In this document: piece by piece, positions 1-5,205 of the stretch | Numbering within the stretch: position 1 is the first letter of the stretch | Layout: the number at the start of each line of letters is the position of its first letter | Origin: Bacillota bacterium | Lineage (GTDB): Bacteria > Bacillota > Limnochordia > Limnochordales > ZCTH02-B6 | Direction of reading: 5' to 3' | DNA length: 5,205 bases | NCBI GenBank assembly: GCA_003387805.1 | Contig: QGSR01000153.1 | Span: forward strand, 1 to 5,205 | Translations under genes and position numbers: made by a program | The notes under the pieces: generated by a model | The model's input: only the letters and a program-made list of their open reading frames with translations | Databases searched by the model: none | Told to the model about the DNA's origin: nothing

Positions 1-155
1 CGTCACTCGGGGGACGTCCTCGCCGGGACAGTTTCGACCCGGCTGGTGTCTTCACCTGTATTCATTAGGCACCGCCCGCTGAAATCCTTTGGGTCGACGG
101 TCCCGTTTTTTGATTAGGACCTTCCGCAGGACCACGGTCGAGAAGCCGCCCGGTT
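1..155. other. Upstream intergenic stretch, no supported gene
   Basis: I see no convincing gene here. The + strand frame beginning at base 1 stays open to a TAG at 115-117, but the short peptide (begins RHSGDV, ends VPFFD) resembles no family I know. It could be the tail of an upstream gene or chance. The other two + frames stop at bases 64-66 and 80-82. Visible structures are a 6-bp inverted repeat GCCGGG (22-27)/CCCGGC (38-43) with a 10-nt loop, a run of six T at 106-111, and a direct repeat AGGACC at 116-121 and 128-133. Base composition is less GC-rich than in the genes that follow, as expected for non-coding DNA before a promoter. Confidence 0.5.
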
Positions 156-164
156 TGGTATAAA
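156..164 (+). promoter_or_regulatory. Candidate extended -10 (sigma-A-like) promoter
   Basis: TGGTATAAA at 156-164 fits the extended -10 pattern TGnTATAAT with one mismatch. No good TTGACA-like -35 lies 16-18 bp upstream (that stretch reads GGTCGA), which is tolerable for an extended -10 site. Transcription would start near 171, giving a leader of about 60 nt before the receptor start codon. It is AT-rich DNA in a GC-rich surrounding, which supports a promoter, but a chance match cannot be excluded. Confidence 0.35.
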
Positions 165-169
165 CTCTT

Positions 170-195
170 TAGAGGATGGGTCTTTAGCCCGATAT
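170..195 (+). promoter_or_regulatory. Candidate sigma-28/SigD flagellar-chemotaxis promoter
   Basis: CCCGATAT at 188-195 matches seven of eight bases of the SigD/FliA -10 consensus GCCGATAT. Fourteen bases upstream, TAGA at 170-173 matches three of four bases of the -35 core TAAA. The usual spacing is about 15, so it is one base short. A start site near 202 would leave a leader of about 30 nt that contains the ribosome binding site at 215-223. SigD-type sigma factors typically drive receptor and chemotaxis genes in motile bacteria, so position and gene content agree. The site is inferred from sequence alone. Confidence 0.55.
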
Positions 196-214
196 AGGAA
201 AATGTAGGGAATTG

Positions 215-223
215 AAGGGAGGT
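215..223 (+). promoter_or_regulatory. Ribosome binding site of the receptor gene
   Basis: AAGGGAGGT is strongly complementary to the 3' end of 16S rRNA and sits 9 nt before the ATG at 233. This decides the start: an in-frame TTG at 212 lies just before and would translate through this site, so it is very unlikely to be used. Confidence 0.85.
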
Positions 224-232
224 CACCTGCCC

Positions 233-2077
233 ATGAGCAAAACGCGCTCCGGTGCGTGGCACCGGAGAATCGGCATCACAGGGCAGATTGGCGGGGGTTT
301 TGCCGTCCTGTTACTCCTCATGGCGTTCGTCGCCTTCCTTGGACTTAAAGCGTTCAACGACGCGGTCACCTCGTTCGAAGAAGTGCTGGAAGCGGACGTG
401 CGGGTGGCCATTGAGGCTCAGCGCCTTGAAGTTATCACGGGAAACTTGATTGACAGCGTCCTCCGCTATTTCCTGCCGTCGCAGGTGACGGCGGAAATGC
501 ACGAGGAATGGCTGCGGACCTACGCGTTTCTCCAGGAACACGTGAGATCCGAAAGCGGGCAGGCCCTTTTGGCCGACCTGTATGAAAGCCACCAGGAGTT
601 TTTCGAGGCGTCCCAGGTGGAGTTCGCCGCGTTCATGCAGCAGGAGCGGCTGCAGGGCCTGGGGGCGAGGTCGCTGGAGCTGGTAGCGCAGCTGGTGGCG
701 TACGTGGAGGAGCTCATCGCGGAAGCCGAGCGCAGCACCCGGGAGGCCGCGGCGCTGGCGCAGATGCGCATCCTCGCGGCGGCGGCGGTGGCGCTGGTGG
801 CCGGCGTCGTTTTGGCGTTCTTTATCACCCGGGGCCTCAGCCGACCCATTCGGCGCGTCGCGGAGATGGCCGGACGCATCGCACAAGGGGATCTGACTGT
901 GGAGCCGGTGCAGCTGCGGCAGTACGACGAAGTAGGCCAAATGGCCGAAGCGTTCAACATTTTGGCCGCCAACCTGCGCCATATCGTCCAGCAGCTCGAT
1001 GAATCCACGGTGGCGCTGAACGAGCGCAGCGCCAACCTGGCCGCGTCGTCGGAGCAGGCGGCCCGGGTGACGGAGCAGATCGCGCAGACCATCGAGCAGG
1101 TGGCCGCGGGCACCGGCGAGCAGAGCCGCTCGGTGCACGAAGTGGTGGGCATCGTGGACGAGCTCAAGCGGGCCATCGACCGCATCAGCGAAGGCGCCCG
1201 GGAGCAGGCCCGCACGGTGGAAGAGGGCGCCCGGCTGGTGGAGGAGATCATGAACGCGGTGCAGGCGGTGGCGGAAAACGCGAGCCGGGTGGCGGCCGCG
1301 TCGGACAACAGCATGCAGACCGCCCGCTCGGGGGGCGAGACGGTGCGGCGCACCGTGTCGGGCATGGAGGAGATTCACCGCACGGTGTTCGCCACCGCGG
1401 AGAAAGTACAGCAGCTGGGCGAGCATTCGGCGAAAGTGGGCGAGATCGTCCAGGTTATCTCCGAAATCGCTGAGCAGACCAACTTGCTGGCGCTCAACGC
1501 CGCCATCGAGGCGGCCCGCGCCGGCGAGCACGGCAAGGGCTTCGCCGTGGTGGCCGACGAAGTGCGCAAGCTGGCCGAGCGGTCGGCCGAGTCGGCCAAG
1601 GAGATTGCGGAGCTGGTCGTCAACATGAAGGCGGGCGTGGACGAGGCGGTCCAGGCCATGCAGATCGGCACCGGCGAAGTACAGCGGGGCATGGAACGGG
1701 CCCGGGAGGCGGGTGCCGCACTGGAGGAAATCGTGGAGGCCTTGGCGGAGACCGACCGGCAGGTGCAGAGCATCACCCGGGAGGCGCAGGCCATCGCGGA
1801 GCGGGGCCAAATGGTTATCAAGGCGGTCCGGGACGTGGCCCGCATTACCGAGGAGAACACGTCCGCCGCGGAAGAGATGGCCGCGCAGAGCGACGAAGTC
1901 GTGCGGGCCATCGGAAACATCTCGGCCGTGTCCGAGCAGACCGCGGCGTCGTCCGAGGAAGTCAGCGCGGCGGCCGAGCAGATGCACGCGTCCATTCACG
2001 AGGTGGCCGAGGCGGCCCGGGAGCTCACCCGCATGGCCAAGACGCTGCGGGAGCCGGTGGAGCACTTTCGGATTTAA
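233..2077 (+). CDS. Methyl-accepting chemotaxis protein (transmembrane receptor)
   Basis: Chemoreceptor of 614 residues that senses a ligand outside the membrane and controls CheA through CheW. The order is a short basic N-terminus, a membrane segment at about 19-41, an extracytoplasmic domain at about 42-177, a second membrane segment at about 179-199, HAMP at about 200-252 (RPIRR, then DEVGQM), and a long coiled-coil signalling domain. The hairpin tip is the hallmark [19 protein letters not shown], beginning at residue 414 and followed by [14 protein letters not shown]. The sensor domain is helical, acidic and free of Cys; its length and two-membrane-segment layout fit a four-helix-bundle (4HB_MCP-type) fold, but the ligand cannot be read. 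Gram-positive-style methylation sites ([AST]xx[EQ][EQ]xx[AST]) are clear in the C-terminal arm at E547/E548, E575/E576 and E582/Q583. The protein ends VEHFRI, with no NWETF-type CheR tether. The ATG at 233 is chosen for its strong ribosome binding site. It is the first gene of the set, 51 nt before cheW. Confidence 0.95.
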   Translation: MSKTRSGAWHRRIGITGQIGGGFAVLLLLMAFVAFLGLKAFNDAVTSFEEVLEADVRVAIEAQRLEVITGNLIDSVLRYFLPSQVTAEMHEEWLRTYAFLQEHVRSESGQALLADLYESHQEFFEASQVEFAAFMQQERLQGLGARSLELVAQLVAYVEELIAEAERSTREAAALAQMRILAAAAVALVAGVVLAFFITRGLSRPIRRVAEMAGRIAQGDLTVEPVQLRQYDEVGQMAEAFNILAANLRHIVQQLDESTVALNERSANLAASSEQAARVTEQIAQTIEQVAAGTGEQSRSVHEVVGIVDELKRAIDRISEGAREQARTVEEGARLVEEIMNAVQAVAENASRVAAASDNSMQTARSGGETVRRTVSGMEEIHRTVFATAEKVQQLGEHSAKVGEIVQVISEIAEQTNLLALNAAIEAARAGEHGKGFAVVADEVRKLAERSAESAKEIAELVVNMKAGVDEAVQAMQIGTGEVQRGMERAREAGAALEEIVEALAETDRQVQSITREAQAIAERGQMVIKAVRDVARITEENTSAAEEMAAQSDEVVRAIGNISAVSEQTAASSEEVSAAAEQMHASIHEVAEAARELTRMAKTLREPVEHFRI

Positions 2078-2080
2078 GGG

Positions 2081-2099
2081 CCGGCGGGCGGCCCGCCGG
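2081..2099 (+). other. GC hairpin between receptor gene and cheW
   Basis: CCGGCGGG (2081-2088) and CCCGCCGG (2092-2099) are perfect inverted repeats of 8 bp with a 3-nt loop, CGG. They start three bases after the receptor stop codon. No T run follows (the next bases are ATACGCC), so this is not a classic intrinsic terminator. In RNA it would be a very stable stem 15 nt before the cheW ribosome binding site. Plausible roles are protection of the receptor mRNA 3' end after processing, or partial attenuation that sets receptor against CheW/CheA levels. In such GC-rich DNA, chance is also possible. Confidence 0.6.
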
Positions 2100-2114
2100 A
2101 TACGCCACGGTGGC

Positions 2115-2120
2115 AAGGAG
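2115..2120 (+). promoter_or_regulatory. Ribosome binding site of cheW
   Basis: AAGGAG lies 8 nt before the ATG at 2129 and fixes the cheW start. A second ATG at 2121 is out of frame with cheW and directly abuts this site, so it is not used. Confidence 0.85.
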
Positions 2121-2128
2121 ATGAGGTC

Positions 2129-2638
2129 ATGAGCGGAGCAGCGGCCAAACGCACCGTCCAGGACCAGGCGCAGCTGGTGGTGTTCCAGCTGGCCGGTGAG
2201 TACTACGCGGTGGACATCCACCAAGTGCGGGAAATCATCCGGGTGCCCGACATCACCCGGGTGCCGCGCACGCCTGATTTCGTCGAAGGCGTCATCAACC
2301 TGCGCGGCAACGTCATCCCCATCATCGACCTGCGCAAGCGCTTCGGCATGGAGGCGTCGGAGGGCGGCGACGAGCAGCGCATCGTCGTGGTGGAGCTGGA
2401 CGACAAGACGCTGGGCGTCATCGTGGACGCGGTGACGGAAGTGCTGCGCATCGACGGCGCCGCCATCGAGCCGCCGTCGCCGTATATCGTCAGCGTGGAC
2501 ACGCAGTACATGACCGGCATCGCCCGGGTTGACGAACGGCTCATCATCATGCTGGACGTGGGCCGGGTGCTGTCCGCCGGCGAGCGCGACGCGCTCAGGC
2601 GGTTTGAGGGGGAACCGGCGGCGGATGTCGACATTTGA
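2129..2638 (+). CDS. cheW: Chemotaxis adaptor protein CheW
   Basis: Cytoplasmic adaptor of 169 residues, the usual CheW length or slightly above it, that couples receptor hairpin tips to CheA in the signalling array. Nearly the whole protein is one CheW domain (double beta-barrel, SH3-like). Visible family motifs are LVVFQLAGEYYAVDIHQVRE (16-35), PDFVEGVINLRGNVIPIIDL (49-68), GVIVDAVTEVL (96-106) and GIARVDERLIIMLDVGRVLS (130-149). Arg59 in NLRG corresponds to the conserved arginine of the receptor-binding surface. The acidic tail EGEPAADVDI lies beyond the domain. There is no receiver domain, so this is CheW and not CheV. The last 14 nt overlap the start of cheA in another frame, which points to translational coupling and a fixed ratio of the two partners. 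Confidence 0.97.
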   Translation: MSGAAAKRTVQDQAQLVVFQLAGEYYAVDIHQVREIIRVPDITRVPRTPDFVEGVINLRGNVIPIIDLRKRFGMEASEGGDEQRIVVVELDDKTLGVIVDAVTEVLRIDGAAIEPPSPYIVSVDTQYMTGIARVDERLIIMLDVGRVLSAGERDALRRFEGEPAADVDI

Positions 2639-4913
2639 GCTGACGCCTGAAGAAATGGAGCTGTTCCTCACCGAGGCCGCCGAACAGGTGGACACGATGG
2701 AGGAACTGCTGGTCGATCTGGAAAAGGGCGCGGAGCCGGACGCGGTCTCCGCCATTTTTCGCGCGGCCCACACGCTGAAAGGCGGCGCGGCCACCGCGGG
2801 CATGAACCAGACGGCCCGCCTCACCCACGCCCTGGAGTCGCTGCTGGACCAGATTCGCAGCGGGCAGCGGGACGCGGATCCCGACACCGTCGATGCGCTG
2901 CTGGAAGCGGTGGACATGCTGCGGACGTGCCTGACCGTCATCGAGGAGCACGGCACCGACGCGGGCGTGGACGTGGGGCCCTTGTCGGAACGGCTGGAGG
3001 CGTTGGTGGCGGGCGTGCCGGCCGAAGACGGGCCGGAGCGGGCGAGCGGTGAAGCGCCGGCCGCGGCCGAAGGCGCAGGCACCGAGGCGCCGTCGCCGGC
3101 GGTGGATCCGTCGCTGGCGGCGCTGGCCCGGGAGGCGGCCGCGGCGGGCCAGCGGGTGCTGGTGGTGCGGGTGACGGTGGAAACCGGCGCGGCCATGCCG
3201 TCCATCCGGCTGTACCAGACGCTCATGGTGCTGGACGAGGCGGGGCGGCTGGTGCGCACCGAGCCGTCCCGTGAACAGATCGAAGACCCTGCCTCCGAGC
3301 ACTGGCACCTGGAGGCGGTGCTGGTGACGGCCCACTCGCCCGACGAGGTGCGGGCCGCGCTGGGCGAAGTTTCGTACTTGGAGCGCGTGGAGATTGAAGA
3401 GCCGGGGGTGCCCGCTGCCGGCGCGGCGGGCGCGGCCGGCGGGGCGGACAGGGCCCTTGCGCCGCCGGACGCGGGAGCGGCGCCTCCGGGCGCGTCGGAC
3501 GCCGGCGCGGACGCTGGCACGGACGCCCCCGCACCCGTGGCCAAGACCGGCGGACAAGCTCCGTCCGCCGCGGCTCCGGCACCGGCCCCGCCGGCGGCCG
3601 GCGCTGCGCCGGAGGCGGGGAGCGCGGCGTCCGCGGCTTCCCGGACGGCGGCGGGCGCGGCCAACTCCGGGGGCGCGGCCCACGTGGCCGACACCGTGCG
3701 GGTCAGCGTGCGGGTTCTGGACCACCTGATGAACCTGGTGGGCGAGCTGGTCATCGATCGGACGCGCCTGGCCCGCCTCGGCCAGGTGGACATGGAAAAG
3801 CACGAGCTGGTGGAAGAGCTCAATTTGGTCGCGGGCCATCTGAACCGCATCAGCACCGACCTGCAGGACACCATCATGTCGGCCCGGATGGTGCCTTTGG
3901 ACACGCTGTTCCGCCGCTTTCCCCGCATGGCCCGGGATTTGGCCCGCAAGCTGGGCAAGCAGGTCCGCTTCGTCGTTTCGGGCGAGGACACCGAGCTGGA
4001 TCGGTCGGTCATCGAGCACATCGGGGATCCTTTGGTGCACCTCATCCGCAACGCCATCGACCACGGCCTGGAGCCGCCCGAGGAGCGGCGGGCCGCGGGC
4101 AAAGATCCCGAAGGCACGGTGCGGCTGGTGGCGTACCACCAGGAAAACCACATTTACATCGAAGTCAGCGACGACGGGCGCGGCATCAGCGCGGAGCGGG
4201 TGAAGCGCTCGGCCGTGGCCAAAGGCCTGATCACCGAGGAAGAGGCGCAGCAGCTGCAAGGCCACGAGGCGCTGGACCTGCTGTTTTTGCCCGGCTTCAC
4301 CACCAGCGGCCAGGTGACCGACGTTTCGGGCCGCGGCGTGGGCCTGGACGTGGTGCGCCGCAACATCGAGCGGGTCAACGGCACCGTGTCCGTGGAGTCC
4401 ACGGTGGGGCGGGGCACCGTCTGGACCATCCGGCTGCCGCTGACGCTGGCCATCGTCCAGTCCATGATGGTTCGCATTCACAAGACGGTCTTCGCGGTGC
4501 CTTTGGACACCGTGGACGAAATCGTGCTGGTGGACGGCCGGCGGGTGCAGCAGGCCGGCGGCTGGCCCATGGTGCCGGTGCGGGAGCAGGTCATTCCGCT
4601 GGTCAACCCCGGCGACGTGTGGGGCGCCGAGTTCCGGGCGGCGTGGGATGACAACGACAACAACCCGGTGGTGGTGCTGCAGTCGGCGTCGGGACCGCTG
4701 GCGCTGGCGGTGGACGAGCTCATCGGCGAACAGGAGACCGTCATCAAGACGATTGACGGCCTCGGCGGCGAGGTGCCGGGCGTCTCGGGCGCCTCGATTC
4801 TGGGCGACGGCTCGGTGGCGCTCATCTTCGACGTGACCGGCTTCGCCAAGGAGGTGCGGCGCATTGACCAACGCCACCGACGGCATGACGGCCGTCATGG
4901 AAAGAGCGCTTAG
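2625..4913 (+). CDS. cheA: Chemotaxis sensor histidine kinase CheA
   Basis: Kinase of 762 residues that autophosphorylates under receptor control and passes phosphate to CheY/CheB. P1 (Hpt, about 1-125) carries the phosphorylated His49 in RAAHTLKGGAA. P2 (about 175-259) resembles the Bacillus/Thermotoga CheY-docking domain (VLVVRVTVE, then VSYLERVEIEE). A low-complexity Ala/Pro/Gly linker of about 95 residues follows. P3 dimerisation begins near D356 (VRVLDHLMNLVGELVIDRTR) and includes SARMVPLDTLF. P4 ATPase has the N box HLIRNAIDHGLE (472-483, Asn476), a G1 box DDGRGI (516-521), PGFTTS and SGRGVGLDVV (568-577). P5, CheW-like, spans about 607-747. All catalytic elements look intact. The ATG at 2625 is chosen because it begins directly at the Hpt domain (STFELTPEEMELF) and is preceded by GAGGGGG at 2606-2612, a rather long 12-nt spacing. 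The upstream in-frame extension lies within cheW and does not look like protein. It overlaps cheW by 14 nt and the next gene by 50 nt. The last 15 residues, rich in Arg and His, are encoded within that overlap. Confidence 0.97.
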   Translation: MSTFELTPEEMELFLTEAAEQVDTMEELLVDLEKGAEPDAVSAIFRAAHTLKGGAATAGMNQTARLTHALESLLDQIRSGQRDADPDTVDALLEAVDMLRTCLTVIEEHGTDAGVDVGPLSERLEALVAGVPAEDGPERASGEAPAAAEGAGTEAPSPAVDPSLAALAREAAAAGQRVLVVRVTVETGAAMPSIRLYQTLMVLDEAGRLVRTEPSREQIEDPASEHWHLEAVLVTAHSPDEVRAALGEVSYLERVEIEEPGVPAAGAAGAAGGADRALAPPDAGAAPPGASDAGADAGTDAPAPVAKTGGQAPSAAAPAPAPPAAGAAPEAGSAASAASRTAAGAANSGGAAHVADTVRVSVRVLDHLMNLVGELVIDRTRLARLGQVDMEKHELVEELNLVAGHLNRISTDLQDTIMSARMVPLDTLFRRFPRMARDLARKLGKQVRFVVSGEDTELDRSVIEHIGDPLVHLIRNAIDHGLEPPEERRAAGKDPEGTVRLVAYHQENHIYIEVSDDGRGISAERVKRSAVAKGLITEEEAQQLQGHEALDLLFLPGFTTSGQVTDVSGRGVGLDVVRRNIERVNGTVSVESTVGRGTVWTIRLPLTLAIVQSMMVRIHKTVFAVPLDTVDEIVLVDGRRVQQAGGWPMVPVREQVIPLVNPGDVWGAEFRAAWDDNDNNPVVVLQSASGPLALAVDELIGEQETVIKTIDGLGGEVPGVSGASILGDGSVALIFDVTGFAKEVRRIDQRHRRHDGRHGKSA
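3402..3689 (+). other. Low-complexity Ala/Pro/Gly linker inside cheA
   Basis: This segment of cheA encodes about 95 residues (260-355) between P2 and P3 that are almost entirely Ala, Gly, Pro, Ser and Asp, with irregular repeats such as AGAA, GADAG and APAPP. No hydrophobic core or secondary structure is apparent, so it is probably a flexible tether that lets P1 and P2 reach the kinase core. The DNA is extremely GC-rich and open in several frames on both strands, which explains the spurious long reading frames here. Confidence 0.85.
4848..4855 (+). promoter_or_regulatory. Ribosome binding site within cheA for the cheC-like gene
   Basis: AAGGAGGT is an ideal anti-16S match, lying inside the last codons of cheA (it encodes part of AKEVR). 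It sits 8 nt before the TTG at 4864. It is the main evidence for placing the start of the next gene at that TTG and not at the ATGs of 4885 or 4897, which have no comparable upstream site. Confidence 0.85.
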
Positions 4914-5205
4914 CCGCTCCGCGGAAGCGCTGTCGCGGTTTTTGGGCGATCGGATGCTGCGGCCGGCCCACCTGGCCCTGACCAACCACAAGCTGGTGGA
5001 GCTGCCGGTCGTGTGGGGCTCGGAGGACACCGCGGTGGCCGCCATCGCCCTGGAAGTGGGCGGGGATTTGGACGGATACCTGGTGCTGACCATCCCCATG
5101 GAGTCGCTGGAGCTTTTCCTGAAGCCCCTGCTGGGCGAGTTTGACGTGGAAGCGAACGAAGAGCTGGCCGACTCCGCCTTGGGCGAGCTGGGCAACGTGG
5201 TGGGG
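4864..5205 (+). CDS. cheC: CheC/CheX-family CheY-P phosphatase, 5' part only
   Basis: First 114 codons of a gene cut by the window end. The family removes phosphate from CheY-P in the cytoplasm to reset or adapt the signal. The visible active-site motif is SALGELGN (104-111), matching [D/S]xxxExxN with Glu108 and Asn111, followed by VVG as in CheC/CheX proteins. Upstream, GDLDGYLVLTIPMESLELFL matches the family's central beta-strand/helix segment. CheC usually has a first copy of the motif near the N-terminus (EIGNIGAGHAATALS-like). Here the equivalent stretch reads MERALSRSAEALSRFLG and lacks the Glu/Asn pair, so either this is a one-site CheC or it is closer to CheX. Position after cheA and the overall pattern favour CheC. 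The start is TTG, with an ideal ribosome binding site 8 nt upstream, overlapping cheA by 50 nt. cheD often follows cheC but lies outside the window. Confidence 0.85.
   Translation, partial: MTNATDGMTAVMERALSRSAEALSRFLGDRMLRPAHLALTNHKLVELPVVWGSEDTAVAAIALEVGGDLDGYLVLTIPMESLELFLKPLLGEFDVEANEELADSALGELGNVVG

Noticed and set aside
12..19. Palindrome GGACGTCC as an operator
   Set aside because: A single 8-bp palindrome far upstream of the promoter candidates, with no second copy, is expected by chance in GC-rich DNA.
90..111. Intrinsic terminator before the T6 run at 106-111
   Set aside because: Only a GGG/CCC stem plus a G-U pair (90-93 with 102-105) with an 8-nt loop can form locally. A perfect 6-bp pairing of CGGGAC (24-29) with GTCCCG (100-105) needs a 70-nt loop. 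Both are too weak to call.
1..117. Tail of an upstream gene in + frame 1, ending at TAG 115-117
   Set aside because: The 38-codon reading shows no family resemblance and no way to tell it from chance within this window.
212..232. TTG at 212 as the receptor start
   Set aside because: It lies just before the ribosome binding site AAGGGAGGT (215-223) that serves the ATG at 233, and has no site of its own.
2529..2624. N-terminal extension of CheA from the ATG at 2529
   Set aside because: The extra 32 residues are read inside cheW in another frame, are rich in Cys, Ser, Gly and Arg, and precede the natural Hpt beginning at 2625.
3394..3729. + strand open frame of 111 codons within cheA
   Set aside because: It overlaps the low-complexity linker in another frame, is almost all Arg, Pro and Ala, and has no supporting start context.
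311..4153. Very long open frame on the - strand (1280 codons) opposite the receptor, cheW and cheA
   Set aside because: It is a shadow of the strong third-position GC bias of the + strand genes. Its translation is low-complexity and matches no family, while the + strand genes are unmistakable.
2595..5195. Long open frame on the - strand (866 codons) opposite cheA
   Set aside because: Same cause: it is opposite well-conserved CheA domains, is rich in His/Arg/Gln/Gly repeats, and has no recognisable domain.

Overview
This window is a four-gene stretch of a bacterial chemotaxis operon. All genes are on the + strand and tightly packed: a transmembrane methyl-accepting chemotaxis protein (233-2077), the adaptor CheW (2129-2638), the histidine kinase CheA (2625-4913) and the 5' part of a CheC-type phospho-CheY phosphatase (4864 to the window end). 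The DNA is very GC-rich within the genes (by eye about two thirds, with most third codon positions G or C). The Shine-Dalgarno sequences are strong. The CheA has a P2 domain of the Bacillus/Thermotoga kind, the receptor has Gram-positive-style methylation sites and C-terminus, and a CheC-family gene sits next to cheA. Together these suggest a motile, high-GC member of the Firmicutes or a relative (for example Symbiobacteria/Limnochordia-like lineages). That taxonomic placement is inference and not firm.

Layout: bases 1-155 hold no gene I can support, only weak hairpins and a T run. Bases 156-195 carry two tandem promoter candidates. One is an extended -10 sigma-A-like site; the other is a sigma-28/SigD-like site with a near-consensus CCCGATAT -10, placed about 30 nt ahead of the receptor's ribosome binding site and start. 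After the receptor gene, a 51-nt gap contains a perfect 8-bp GC hairpin with no T run. cheW and cheA overlap by 14 nt, and cheA and the cheC-like gene overlap by 50 nt. The cheC-like gene starts at a TTG preceded by an ideal Shine-Dalgarno inside the cheA coding sequence.

How they work together: the receptor senses a signal outside the membrane through a four-helix-type domain. It passes the signal through its HAMP domain to the cytoplasmic hairpin, which binds CheW and CheA. CheA autophosphorylates His49 and transfers the phosphate to CheY (and/or CheB), neither of which is encoded here. The CheC-type protein would dephosphorylate CheY-P. CheD, CheR, CheB and CheY must lie elsewhere, and cheD is expected just downstream by analogy.

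I see no mobile element, CRISPR array, tRNA, rRNA or recognisably new system. The points worth checking are regulatory and architectural: the SigD-like promoter, the 50-nt overlap with a TTG start, the loss of the first active site in the CheC-like protein, the long Ala/Pro/Gly linker in CheA and the intercistronic hairpin.
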